This document shows positions 35,548-43,502 of a DNA stretch of 64,000 nucleotides, in pieces. The notes beneath the pieces are model-generated. The model was not told the origin of the DNA and ran no database searches. It saw nothing but the letters and a program-made list of their open reading frames with translations. A program made the translations under genes and the position numbers. Source of the stretch: Nitrosopumilus zosterae (GTDB taxonomy: Archaea > Thermoproteota > Nitrososphaeria > Nitrososphaerales > Nitrosopumilaceae); contig NZ_AP026695.1 of NCBI RefSeq assembly GCF_025998175.1, forward strand, positions 1,618,581 through 1,682,580. The letters run 5' to 3'. Numbering within the stretch: position 1 is the stretch's first letter; every line of letters starts with the position of its first letter.

Positions 35548-35712
35548 ATGGCATGTTTTTGCGGTTGTGAAACATATGAAAAGTATGAGGATGGATTCAA
35601 GATTGCATGTGTAAAATGTGGACACGGTCCTCAAAATCACGATGAAGAATTCAGAGCTGCTGCAAGAAAGAATGAATCACAAAGCCAGAAACGTGATGTA
35701 GATTTCGGATAG
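35548..35712 (+). CDS. 54-residue zinc-ribbon-like small protein
   Basis: ATG at 35548 opens a 54-residue frame ending TAG at 35712, with no start/stop conflict with neighbours. Three cysteines at the N-terminus (CFCGC) and a CVKCGHG pair at about residues 21-27 form a CxC/CxxC zinc-ribbon-like set; the tail is hydrophilic. It follows the DtxR-type gene by 49 bases on the same strand, and its stop abuts the stop of the convergent YjbQ gene. The function is unknown; small one-finger proteins of this kind are often nucleic-acid or protein binding. Confidence 0.7.
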   Translation: MACFCGCETYEKYEDGFKIACVKCGHGPQNHDEEFRAAARKNESQSQKRDVDFG

Positions 35713-36132
35713 TTATTCGCCAATAATTTTAACTAATACTCGCTTTGGTCTTTTACCGTCAAATTCTCCATAGAAAATTTCTTCCCACGGTCCAAAATCC
35801 AATTTTCCGTTAGTTATTGCAATTACAACTTCTCTTCCCATAACTTGTCTTTTTAGATGAGCATCTGCATTGTCTTCTCCTGTTTTGTTGTGATCATAAT
35901 GGTTTGTTGGCTCGTGTGGAGCTAATCCTTCCAACCATTTTTCATAATCATGGAGCAAACCACCTTCATTGTCATTAATAAAAACACTAGCAGTGATATG
36001 CATGGCATTTACAAGGCACAGTCCTTCCTTGACTTTGCTTTTTACAACAAGATCTCTAACGTCATTTGTAATGTTTACAAATGCTCTACGTGTTTTAACT
36101 TCAAACGTGAGATATTCTGTTAGAGATTTCAT
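35713..36132 (-). CDS. YjbQ family protein (UPF0047)
   Basis: A 139-residue protein from the ATG at 36132 (an in-frame GTG at 36144 is possible). '[22 protein letters not shown]' and [40 protein letters not shown], then [17 protein letters not shown], are the conserved blocks of this family, with its histidine and aspartate cluster. Members have been linked to thiamine-phosphate synthesis activity (secondary), and crystal structures show a trimeric metal site, but the physiological role is unsettled. Confidence 0.92.
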   Translation of the reverse strand: MKSLTEYLTFEVKTRRAFVNITNDVRDLVVKSKVKEGLCLVNAMHITASVFINDNEGGLLHDYEKWLEGLAPHEPTNHYDHNKTGEDNADAHLKRQVMGREVVIAITNGKLDFGPWEEIFYGEFDGKRPKRVLVKIIGE

Positions 36133-36216
36133 ATTTTTTGACACAGATTAAACATTAAAAACCTAAGGCAGGCTCAGAACTCAAGATCCTCATCATCAAT
36201 CAAAGGGATAGGTTCA

Positions 36217-37467
36217 TCACTGCCTGCATGCATATTTTAGGCAGATTCCTATTGAGTCTTTCAAGAAGCTTGGTGAACTACCACACAAAAATTGTGTGAC
36301 TTCTTCCTGCTTCCTTGACCTCATTAAGATCTCTGCAGGCGTTACTTTCCGCAGTTCCTGCGGTAGTTTATCTTGTTTAAATATTTTCAACCCTTTTTGC
36401 AAGATGTTGATACTTGCATTATAGTCTCTGTTCAAGATCAAATTGCATTTGTTGCATCTGTGAATTCTCACAGCTAAACTTTTTGGCACTTTATTGCCGC
36501 ATCTTGAACAGTCTACGGTTGTATTTTTAGATGATACTTCAACTAACAGTTTGCATTTGTATTCCAATTTTTGCAAAAATAATCCCCAACTTGAATCCAT
36601 TATACTTCTGGCTAATCTGTGATTTTTTACCATGTTTAGCTTTTCTAATTTTTCAACAAATACGACGTCATTGTTTTTTGCATATTGTGCAGAGAGTTTG
36701 TGTTGAAAATCTTTTCTTTGATTTACTATCTTTTCATGAATCTTTTGCATTCTGAGAATTGCTTTTAGCCTGTTGTTTGATCCCTTCTTTCTTCTGGACA
36801 CCTTTCTCTGCACTCTTGCAAGCGGCTTTAGCATCTTTTTGAGGTTTAATGGATTTGGTGTGGAGTAACCATCTGAATCATATGTGAATGACTTTATGCC
36901 GACATCAATCCCAACAGCTTTCGCAAATGAGATTTTTGGAATATAGATCAGTGATTCTTCAACATCAACAGTTATGCAAACATGCCATTTTCCTGATTTT
37001 GATTTTGTAATTATAACTTGTTTTATGTTTGTATTATCTGGAAATTCCCTATGTTTTCTGATTTCTACATACCCAATCTTTGAGAGATACAATAATGTTT
37101 TATCCCCATGTGTCTCTATCTTGTAACCTGACTGGTTGTATGTGAATGTTTTAAATTCATTATATCTTGCAAATTTTAATTGTCCTATCTTGTGGCCTTT
37201 TTTGCTTAATTCAATGAGGGCTTTTTCAGATCCTTCAATTTGTGTCGATACCATTTGAAGCATTTTAGAATGATAGTTGTAAAGCCATGGTTCTGATTGC
37301 TTTAATTCTGTTAGAATGTAATTCATGTCGTTTCTACTAAGAAATGATTTTTGGGTTTGTTCTACAAATTTGTTGTATAACCACCTACACACTGCCAAGT
37401 TGTTTTGTAATTTGTATTCTTGGTTAGAATTTGGATATAGTCTAAATTTGTAATTTCGAATTGGCAT
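36217..37467 (-). CDS. tnpB: TnpB, RNA-guided nuclease of an IS605-type element (OrfB), no tnpA nearby
   Basis: A full-length 416-residue TnpB. YKFRLYPNSNQEYKL is the N-terminal signature. The RuvC residues are all there: Asp188 in GIDVGIKS, Glu272 in FVEKLEKL and Asp348 in LNRDYNASINI. The zinc knuckle is Cys320, Cys323, Cys338, Cys341. The family cuts DNA at transposon-excised sites guided by an omega RNA from the element's end. No Y1 transposase (tnpA) is encoded within several kb, so it is a solo or IS1341-like copy. The gene lies between YjbQ and a conserved hypothetical gene, with composition like its surroundings. Confidence 0.93.
   Translation of the reverse strand: MPIRNYKFRLYPNSNQEYKLQNNLAVCRWLYNKFVEQTQKSFLSRNDMNYILTELKQSEPWLYNYHSKMLQMVSTQIEGSEKALIELSKKGHKIGQLKFARYNEFKTFTYNQSGYKIETHGDKTLLYLSKIGYVEIRKHREFPDNTNIKQVIITKSKSGKWHVCITVDVEESLIYIPKISFAKAVGIDVGIKSFTYDSDGYSTPNPLNLKKMLKPLARVQRKVSRRKKGSNNRLKAILRMQKIHEKIVNQRKDFQHKLSAQYAKNNDVVFVEKLEKLNMVKNHRLARSIMDSSWGLFLQKLEYKCKLLVEVSSKNTTVDCSRCGNKVPKSLAVRIHRCNKCNLILNRDYNASINILQKGLKIFKQDKLPQELRKVTPAEILMRSRKQEEVTQFLCGSSPSFLKDSIGICLKYACRQ
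36220..36244 (-). repeat. Inverted repeat at the 3' end of tnpB
   Basis: CTGCCT at 36220-36225 and AGGCAG at 36239-36244 can form a 6-bp stem with a 13-base loop, covering the last codons of tnpB. A related GGCAGGC lies further downstream near 36167. Transposon right ends and omega-RNA scaffolds of this family lie in just this position, so it could be part of either. Confidence 0.4.
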
Positions 37468-37634
37468 TATCTATTTTTGGCGTTATTGAATTTAAAACAT
37501 CTATGATAGAAACGAAGTAAATCTTAGCTCAACTCAGATAATTTGTACGTAAAAGATACAACTCACATATCAAGTTAGATCAAAACGACTTTTTTCCATA
37601 ATATTATAAATGGCTAAGAGTTCAATCTTTCAAA

Positions 37635-38051
37635 ATGGTTGCAATTGATACTCCTGCTTCATTGGAAAGTTTTAGAAGATTTATCATTTCAAGTACCTGT
37701 AAATCTTATGCACCACGAAGCTATTTGGAGGATTCAGAGGTATTTGCAGAAAGAGAAGATAATCTGGGTGCAATTTATGTTGAAGCAGCCGATAAAGTGA
37801 CTTTGAAAAAAATAAGAGACATCACATTTGTCAATGCAAGAGATATTCTAGGAATAATCTATAATTCAAAAAGTGGAAATACATCTTTGAAATGGCGTCA
37901 GTTAAGACGAAACAACGGAAAGGTTTCAGGAGAAGCTTCAGCAAATTCTCTTACAAATCTTGCAGAATCAGGTGTCCTTACTTTGGATTGGGTTGAAAAT
38001 TATCTAAAGAAAAAAACAGAAGAGACAAAGACAAACGAAGTCACAAGCTAA
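37635..38051 (+). CDS. Conserved hypothetical protein
   Basis: A 138-residue soluble protein, not recognised. The N-terminal half has a mixed alpha/beta look (RRFIISSTCKSYAPRSYLED, 'DILGIIYNSKSGNTSLKW'), the C-terminal half is charged and ends in a lysine/glutamate tail (KKKTEETKTNEVTS). No cysteine cluster, signal peptide or membrane segment is present. It precedes pelota by 32 bases on the same strand and could share its transcript. Function is not claimed. Confidence 0.7.
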   Translation: MVAIDTPASLESFRRFIISSTCKSYAPRSYLEDSEVFAEREDNLGAIYVEAADKVTLKKIRDITFVNARDILGIIYNSKSGNTSLKWRQLRRNNGKVSGEASANSLTNLAESGVLTLDWVENYLKKKTEETKTNEVTS

Positions 38052-38083
38052 ACTCTTTTCTTTTTGTAGATTAGAATACTATC

Positions 38084-39124
38084 ATGATTACAAAGACTAT
38101 TGATGAGAATTCAATTTCGGTTATGCCAGAAGATTCTGATGACCTTTTGAATCTACGTCGAATAATTAAGAAAGATGACAAAGTAATAGGCGATACAACA
38201 AGGGTCCTAAAACAGGACAAGGACTATTCTAGACCAGATAAAGGTGAAAGGATCAAAGTCAGAATTGCATTAACTGTGGAAAAAATTTCTCTAGATGATG
38301 TATTGGATAGGTTAAGAGTTGGAGGGACAATTTATGAATCAAGTAATGAGGCAGTGCCTCATGGATCACACCATTCGTTTATTCTGAAAATAAATGACGG
38401 AATAACAATTTCAAAGAAAAAATGGTCACCCATAGAGAAGAAACTTTTAGAATCAAATAGTCAAAATGGTTTTGTACTTGTAGCCATTGATACTGCTGAT
38501 TGCGGAATTGCAAGACTGAAAGGAACTCATCTAGAATTTATGCCAAATATTTATTCAGGCTCTGGAGGTAAAAGATACAAGACAAATTTCAATATTGAAA
38601 AATTCTTTGAACAAGTACAACAAGCAATATTTTCTATTTCTAAAAAAGAAGATTTGATAATAATTTTTGGTCCTGGTGAAACAAAGAAAAGATTTGCAAA
38701 TTTTATTGAAAAATCTCAAAAATTCAAAATCAAAGTTGTAGAGGGAATTGATTCTGGCGGAGAAGATGGAATTTACACATTTACAAAATCTAAAGCAATG
38801 CAGAAGATAATGTCAGATAGCAAATTAGCCAAGGCCTCAACAATAATTGATGAGGTAATGCTTCTTGCAAATAAAAAAAGTAACAAATTCACTATGGGAT
38901 TTGAAGAAACTTTTAAGACAAATCAGATGGGGGCAGTTGAATCTCTGGTGTTCTCAGATAGAATCATACAGGAAAATGATGAACAAAAGATCATGGATTT
39001 TCTCAATGATGCTGAGAATAAAGGTGTAAAGATTTACAGTGTTGATTCATCTACAGACATTGGATTAAGAGTTACTGGTTTGGGTGGAATAGTTTCATTG
39101 TTACGATATGCAATAGAAACCTAA
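38084..39124 (+). CDS. pelA: Pelota (Dom34) mRNA surveillance factor
   Basis: A 346-residue protein in eRF1-like layout: an Sm-like N-terminal domain (SISVMPEDSDDLLNLRRII, then 'VKVRIALTVEKI' type strand, HHSFILKINDGITISKKKW), a middle domain ('FVLVAIDTADCGIARLKG', GSGGKRYKTN) without the GGQ motif of eRF1, and a C-terminal domain (FGFEETFKTNQMGAVESLV-type block). It frees stalled ribosomes with aEF1A or ABCE1. Its stop shares CTAA with the convergent cutA stop. Confidence 0.93.
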   Translation: MITKTIDENSISVMPEDSDDLLNLRRIIKKDDKVIGDTTRVLKQDKDYSRPDKGERIKVRIALTVEKISLDDVLDRLRVGGTIYESSNEAVPHGSHHSFILKINDGITISKKKWSPIEKKLLESNSQNGFVLVAIDTADCGIARLKGTHLEFMPNIYSGSGGKRYKTNFNIEKFFEQVQQAIFSISKKEDLIIIFGPGETKKRFANFIEKSQKFKIKVVEGIDSGGEDGIYTFTKSKAMQKIMSDSKLAKASTIIDEVMLLANKKSNKFTMGFEETFKTNQMGAVESLVFSDRIIQENDEQKIMDFLNDAENKGVKIYSVDSSTDIGLRVTGLGGIVSLLRYAIET

Positions 39125-39432
39125 TTGGTAGATTCAATCAACCAGTTAAGATATGATTTGTTGAGCGAGGAAACGGTTAGTTCGGCTATCTCTGGGACTT
39201 TATATGGATGAGTTTCCAAAATTTTCTTTTTTAATAGTTTCTTGTTTTTTGTCACAGTTTTGAAAATTGCAATGTATTCAGATGAGTTTTCAATTTTTCC
39301 CTTCCAAGAATAAATTGATGAGATTTTTGAAACATTGACACATGCAACAGTCTTATTTTTTACAAGTTCATTTGCAATTTTTGAAATTGATTTTTTATCA
39401 GGATATGTTGAGACAATTATTACTGGTTTCAT
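39121..39432 (-). CDS. cutA: CutA1 divalent cation tolerance protein
   Basis: A 103-residue trimer-forming protein of PII-like fold: PVIIVSTYPDKKSISKIANEL, 'VACVNVSKISSIYSWKGKIE', EYIAIFKTVTKN and ETHPYKVPEIAEL are the standard blocks. Named for copper tolerance in bacteria, the real role is unresolved. It is convergent with pelota (4-base overlap) and divergent from the membrane protease gene, whose start falls 44 bases away if the TTG at 39476 is used. Confidence 0.93.
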   Translation of the reverse strand: MKPVIIVSTYPDKKSISKIANELVKNKTVACVNVSKISSIYSWKGKIENSSEYIAIFKTVTKNKKLLKKKILETHPYKVPEIAELTVSSLNKSYLNWLIESTN

Positions 39433-39475
39433 AGTAACCGATAAATGTACGTTCTTTAAAAAATTAACAATTAGT

Positions 39476-40672
39476 TTGGAACTTGATTTTATTACTCAGA
39501 ATTCGATCATCTATGTCTTAATTGCATGGGTTGTGATAGTGATTATCGCAAAAGCTCTAAAAGTAGAAAAATATGGTTTTGAAATAAAGGCGTACAGTCT
39601 AGTATACAAAAACAAGGGAGTTAATGTAGTTCTGAATAAAGTTCTAAGCAGGACTAAAAGAGGAATAAGAGTTTTTGCTGATACGAGTGTAATTGCAGGG
39701 TTTGTTATGATGGGATTTGCATTTTGGTTTTTGCTAAATAATGTTTCAAACTTTTTTGTTGCACAAGATGAATTCTCAGAATTAACAGTACTTATTCCAG
39801 GAATCACTTTAACGTCGGCATCATCAATTGCATTCTTTTTACTTTCAATCCCAATAGTTCTAGTAGTTCATGAAGGAGCGCACGGAATAGTGGCAGCATT
39901 AGAAAAAATAAAAATCAAGACAGGTGGCTTTGCAATATTTATCGCAATGTTCGCAGGATTTGTAGAACCAGATGAGGAAGAATTTGAAAAAGCGAAAAAG
40001 ATTTCAAAGTTAAGGGTTATCGGTGCAGGAGCTACGGCAAATGTAATTTTTGCATTTGGTTTGGGGTTGATTTTATTGACAAACCCATTTTTTGCAATGG
40101 TTTTGCCTGAACCTCTTCTAACTATATTCTATGAATTACCAAGTGGCGTTTTGATTCTTTCAATAATTGAAAATTCGGGAGCTGAGCAAGCAGGGTTATT
40201 GGCAAATGACATCATCACATCCATTAATGGAATACAGATCTACAGTCCGGCGGATTTTCCCAGTTTGAGTCCGGGTGAAACAGCAAGTGTTTCGGTAATT
40301 AGAGACGGTCAGGAATTAGATTTTGGTGTTGAAATTATTCCATCACCCGAAGATCCTGAAAGAGGATTAATTGGAATTATGAGAGATAATACATTTGCTT
40401 ACAAACCATTAATGAATTTCATAGAATGGAATGATCCCAATGTTTCAATGTTTTTGTTATGGTTATGGATGATTTCATTTTTCATAGGAATCATCAATAT
40501 GCTTCCTCTTCCAATATTAGATGGTGGAAAATTTATCCATACAATAATTGATAAAAAAATATCAGACAAATCAGTTAATATTGTAATGTGGGGAATTTAC
40601 GCATTCACATTTGTTCTGTTTGGGCTTAACATTGCTTTATCATATATGAAATCTGGCTGGTTTACAATTTAG
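39476..40672 (+). CDS. Site-2-protease-like membrane metalloprotease (M50) with PDZ domain
   Basis: A 398-residue polytopic protein. LVVHEGAHGIVAALE carries the HExxH zinc motif inside a membrane segment, and 'NMLPLPILDGGKF' carries the second metal ligand (LDG). Between them is a PDZ domain (SGAEQAGLLANDIITSINGI, 'GETASVSVIRDGQELDF'). It cleaves membrane proteins within the bilayer. The TTG at 39476 is taken as start because translation from 39335 would run through the divergent cutA gene and give an implausible N-terminus. Confidence 0.88.
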   Translation: MELDFITQNSIIYVLIAWVVIVIIAKALKVEKYGFEIKAYSLVYKNKGVNVVLNKVLSRTKRGIRVFADTSVIAGFVMMGFAFWFLLNNVSNFFVAQDEFSELTVLIPGITLTSASSIAFFLLSIPIVLVVHEGAHGIVAALEKIKIKTGGFAIFIAMFAGFVEPDEEEFEKAKKISKLRVIGAGATANVIFAFGLGLILLTNPFFAMVLPEPLLTIFYELPSGVLILSIIENSGAEQAGLLANDIITSINGIQIYSPADFPSLSPGETASVSVIRDGQELDFGVEIIPSPEDPERGLIGIMRDNTFAYKPLMNFIEWNDPNVSMFLLWLWMISFFIGIINMLPLPILDGGKFIHTIIDKKISDKSVNIVMWGIYAFTFVLFGLNIALSYMKSGWFTI

Positions 40673-40715
40673 AAATCACCTAAAGAATCATTAATGTAAA
40701 AACAATAACAAGTGT

Positions 40716-41630
40716 ATGATCTGCGATAAATGTGAAAATCCAGCAGTATACACACGAAAATATTCAGGACAAAAATTATGCTCAGTTTGTTTCTCAAACT
40801 CCATTGTAAGAAAAACAGCCAAAACTATTTCAAAACATAATATGATAAAATACAATGAACTAGTAGCAGTTGCAGTATCTGGCGGAAAGGATTCCTTAGC
40901 ATTACTAAAAATTATTCATGAAATGGCATTAACACATAATTTTAGAATAATTGCAGTTACGATAGACGAGGGAATTCCAGGATACAGGAATGAAGCTCTG
41001 GAAATTGTTGAAAAATTTTGTGAGAAATTAAATGTAAAACACAAAGTTTACTCTTACAAAGACTTGTTTGAATTAACATTGGATGAAGCATTAGAATTAA
41101 GAGAAAATGAAAAAACTTCTTCCTGTTCAATTTGCGGTATTTTAAGAAGACGTGCAATTGATTTTGCAGCAAAAGATGTTGGAGCTGATGTTATTGCAAC
41201 AGGCCACAATCTAGATGACACATTACAAACATTTATCATAAACATGCTTTCAGGAGACACAACAAAGATTGGATGGATGGATCCTGATACATCTTCAAAT
41301 TCTTTAAGAAAGATAAAACCATTTTGTGAGATATATGAATCTGAAATAGTATTTTATGCATTTACAAATGACATTCCATTTCAATCAGAGCCTTGCCCAC
41401 ACATGAATGAAGGGATCAGGACAGATATTCGTGAATTTCTAAATTCTCTAGAAAACCAGCACAGTGGAATTAAAAATAATTTGTATCAATCAATTCTCAA
41501 AGTTTCTCAAAGTGTAAAGACTTTGAATTCAAAAGAAAAAACAGTTTGTGAAAAGTGTGGAACTGAATGTACTGGTAAGATATGCTCAGTTTGCAACATG
41601 GTTTTAAAACTGAAAGAAAATCAAACCTAA
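40716..41630 (+). CDS. tRNA 2-thiolation protein of the TtuA/Ncs6 family
   Basis: A 304-residue protein. An N-terminal four-cysteine zinc finger (CDKCENPAVYTRKYSGQKLCSVC spread over residues 3-25), the PP-loop VAVSGGKDSLALL, a CSICGILRR cysteine pair for the iron-sulfur cluster, ATGHNLDDTLQTF, and a C-terminal zinc finger (CEKCGTECTGKICSVC). This arrangement is the TtuA/Ncs6 group, which adds sulfur to tRNA position 34 or 54. The gene ends 32 bases before the SRP RNA. Confidence 0.87.
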   Translation: MICDKCENPAVYTRKYSGQKLCSVCFSNSIVRKTAKTISKHNMIKYNELVAVAVSGGKDSLALLKIIHEMALTHNFRIIAVTIDEGIPGYRNEALEIVEKFCEKLNVKHKVYSYKDLFELTLDEALELRENEKTSSCSICGILRRRAIDFAAKDVGADVIATGHNLDDTLQTFIINMLSGDTTKIGWMDPDTSSNSLRKIKPFCEIYESEIVFYAFTNDIPFQSEPCPHMNEGIRTDIREFLNSLENQHSGIKNNLYQSILKVSQSVKTLNSKEKTVCEKCGTECTGKICSVCNMVLKLKENQT

Positions 41631-41633
41631 TGC

Positions 41634-41643
41634 AAATATAACA
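41634..41643 (+). promoter_or_regulatory. TATA-like element before SRP RNA
   Basis: AAATATAACA, 20-29 bases before the 5' end proposed for the SRP RNA. The spacing fits an archaeal TATA box. Confidence 0.4.
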
Positions 41644-41662
41644 TACTTTCTTTAGAAAAAAC

Positions 41663-41978
41663 GGTAGTAGGTAGGATTAGGGTGCCAGCCGTGCCCTGTT
41701 CTGAAACCGGCTATATGCAGAGATCAGCAACTGTTGGGTAAATCTCTAGATGGGTAATTCCCGCTTGGTGTGCGGAAATGAAATCACGCCGAGGCGGGTG
41801 GTTGCAGGACTAGAAATATCCGAAGGGATAACTTCTAAGACCGAACCATCGAAAGGGATGAGGTCCGGGAGGGAGCAATCCTAAGGTGGAGCATCCACGC
41901 TTCCTCGTCAACGTGGCGGATCTTGTATGCCTTGAAATGGGGCTATTCGTCTAGACTGGAGCCAGCAGATCTACTACC
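41663..41978 (+). ncRNA. ffs: Signal recognition particle RNA (archaeal 7S RNA)
   Basis: About 316 bases of non-coding, markedly GC-richer sequence. GGTAGTAG at 41663 pairs with CTACTACC at 41971-41978, closing the molecule. The Alu-domain GTGCC/CCCTG and CTGAAACC region lies at the 5' end, and the S-domain shows GGTCCGGGAGGGAGCA then CCTAAGGTGGAGC, the helix 8 asymmetric loop that binds SRP54. Length and order match archaeal 7S RNA. The boundaries rest on the terminal pairing, so they may shift by a few bases. Confidence 0.9.
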
Positions 41979-42007
41979 TTTATAATTTAAATCAAAACTG
42001 CTACAGC

Positions 42008-42340
42008 ATGGAAGGAATCATCTCATTTGGAAATAAAAGAAATTATGAGGATTTTAAAAAACAAATTCCAAGTTCAGTGCTACCTCTTTTTGATTCCATT
42101 AGAGAATTTTGCTTTTCTTTAGGAGAAAATGTTGTTGAGGACATCAGGATGCATAGAGTGGTTTTTTGTAAATCAATTACTTTTAGATGGTTTGCAGATG
42201 TAGAACCTCAAAAAGAAGGAGTGATTATAAAAATTCAAAAAAACAGAAAAGAACCAATACATATTATTCAGATAAGCAAAGAGCAAAAAATTTCAGAGTT
42301 TGGAAATTTGATTAAAGAAGCATTTGAGAAAATTCACTAG
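42008..42340 (+). CDS. Small conserved hypothetical protein (DUF5655-like)
   Basis: A 110-residue soluble protein. The region 'MHRVVFCKSITFRWFADVEPQ' then GVIIKIQKNRKEPIHIIQISKE looks like a small alpha/beta domain similar to DUF5655, which is found in restriction and transport-associated proteins. The match is by memory of pattern only. Its stop codon overlaps that of acylphosphatase (CTAG, 42337-42340). Confidence 0.65.
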   Translation: MEGIISFGNKRNYEDFKKQIPSSVLPLFDSIREFCFSLGENVVEDIRMHRVVFCKSITFRWFADVEPQKEGVIIKIQKNRKEPIHIIQISKEQKISEFGNLIKEAFEKIH

Positions 42341-42615
42341 TATGCGACATCAAATTTTGTGAATTCCCCTGTGAATTTTTCATTTCGTATTTCTACATCT
42401 TCAACTATTGCATTTGCAGGCCCACCATGAGCCCATTCAACAAGTCTAGTAACTTTTTCTGTGTCTCCTTCTAAAATAGCCTCAACACGACCATCCTTCA
42501 AATTTTTAACCCACCCGTAAACATTATTTTGTTTTGCTTTAGCTTTTAATGTCTGACGAAAAAAAACCCCTTGTACTCTACCTGTTACAAAAATTCTAAT
42601 TCGTTGCTTTGACAT
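42337..42615 (-). CDS. acyP: Acylphosphatase
   Basis: A 92-residue protein of the normal length. IFVTGRVQGVFFRQTLKAKA holds the catalytic arginine (FFRQ), and 'YGWVKNLKDGRVEAILEG' the catalytic asparagine; WAHGGPANAIVEDVEI completes the family. It hydrolyses carboxyl-phosphate bonds such as acetyl phosphate and carbamoyl phosphate. It is convergent with the preceding hypothetical gene and is followed by rpl2 on the same strand. Confidence 0.95.
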   Translation of the reverse strand: MSKQRIRIFVTGRVQGVFFRQTLKAKAKQNNVYGWVKNLKDGRVEAILEGDTEKVTRLVEWAHGGPANAIVEDVEIRNEKFTGEFTKFDVAY

Positions 42616-42664
42616 TAAAGGTAGATTTTATAGAGTTATTAATCAATTTTAGGTTAAAGATAAA

Positions 42665-43399
42665 CTATCTTCTTTCTTTAATTCTAGCTCTACCAGTCTT
42701 TCTTGCAGCGATGCTACCTACCTTTGCACCAGGTGGGGCATCTCTTGAAACAGTTGAGCTTTGACCGACGTGTTGATGACGGCCACCACCGTGTGGGTGA
42801 ACATATGCTGCTTGAGCAACACCTCTGACAATTGGATACTTCTTTCCTTTAGCTTTAAAGCTACGCCATTTGTTACCTGCACTCATAAAGTGTCGTTCAC
42901 TAGCTCCGCCACCAGCAAGAGTGCCAATCATTGCTCTATTTTTTGGATTTAATGTGGTAAATCTTCCAGATGGTAGTTTAACAGTAACGCCCTCATCACC
43001 ATGAGAGAAAATAGTTGCGTTGGTGCCTGCTGACTTTACTATAGCGCCACCATCTCCAAAATGCTTTTCAATATTACATACAATTGTACCGTCAGGAATG
43101 TTTTGAACACTGATTACATTTCCTTTCTCAATCTTTGATTTTAATCCAAATTGTAAAGTCTCTCCTACTCTGGCTCCGAGAATTGCTGGAACGTACGAAA
43201 CAGAGCCATCCTCAAATCTGATTTTTGCTAAAGGTGCTTCTCGTCCACGTTCATGAACCAAATCAATAATTTTACCCTCATGTTGTTCTGCAAGTGGAAA
43301 ACGAGGATAATTTGCCTTGGAACCTACTTTACCAGTAGATGTAGACCTAAACTGCATTCCTCCGCGGCCACGTCTTCTTACTAATGGTCTCTTACCCAA
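42665..43399 (-). CDS. rpl2: 50S ribosomal protein L2 (uL2)
   Basis: A 244-residue uL2. LVRRRGRGGMQFRS at the start, 'IIDLVHERGREAPLAKIRFEDG', RFTTLNPKNRAMIGTLAGGGASERHFMSAGNKWRSFKAKGKKYPIVRGVAQ and VHPHGGGRHQHVGQSSTVSRDAPPGAKVGSIAARKTGR are the signature blocks, including the conserved HPHGGGRHQH peptidyl-transferase loop. No other ribosomal protein gene is beside it; it faces cdc48 head to head and sits apart from the usual S10 cluster. Confidence 0.97.
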   Translation of the reverse strand: MGKRPLVRRRGRGGMQFRSTSTGKVGSKANYPRFPLAEQHEGKIIDLVHERGREAPLAKIRFEDGSVSYVPAILGARVGETLQFGLKSKIEKGNVISVQNIPDGTIVCNIEKHFGDGGAIVKSAGTNATIFSHGDEGVTVKLPSGRFTTLNPKNRAMIGTLAGGGASERHFMSAGNKWRSFKAKGKKYPIVRGVAQAAYVHPHGGGRHQHVGQSSTVSRDAPPGAKVGSIAARKTGRARIKERR

Positions 43400-43424
43400 G
43401 TTGATCGTTTCCTACGTAAAGAGG

Positions 43425-43432
43425 ATTTTAAG
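43425..43432 (-). promoter_or_regulatory. TATA-like element for rpl2
   Basis: TTTTAAGC on the plus strand, GCTTAAAA on the minus, centred 30 bases before the rpl2 ATG at 43399. Confidence 0.4.
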
Positions 43433-43473
43433 CTTGTGATATCTATTGTAAGTTAAGAAAATTACCACAAAGG

Positions 43474-43480
43474 TATAAAA
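43474..43480 (+). promoter_or_regulatory. TATA box for cdc48
   Basis: TATAAAA lies 23-29 bases before the ATG at 43503. The spacing would put the transcription start at or just before the ATG. Confidence 0.55.
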
Positions 43481-43502
43481 ATTAGACAAAGGGCATTTCT
43501 GT

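Noticed and set aside
39335-39475. N-terminal extension of the S2P-like protease
   Set aside because: It runs antisense through the start of cutA and adds a sequence unlike the family; the TTG at 39476 gives a normal first membrane segment.
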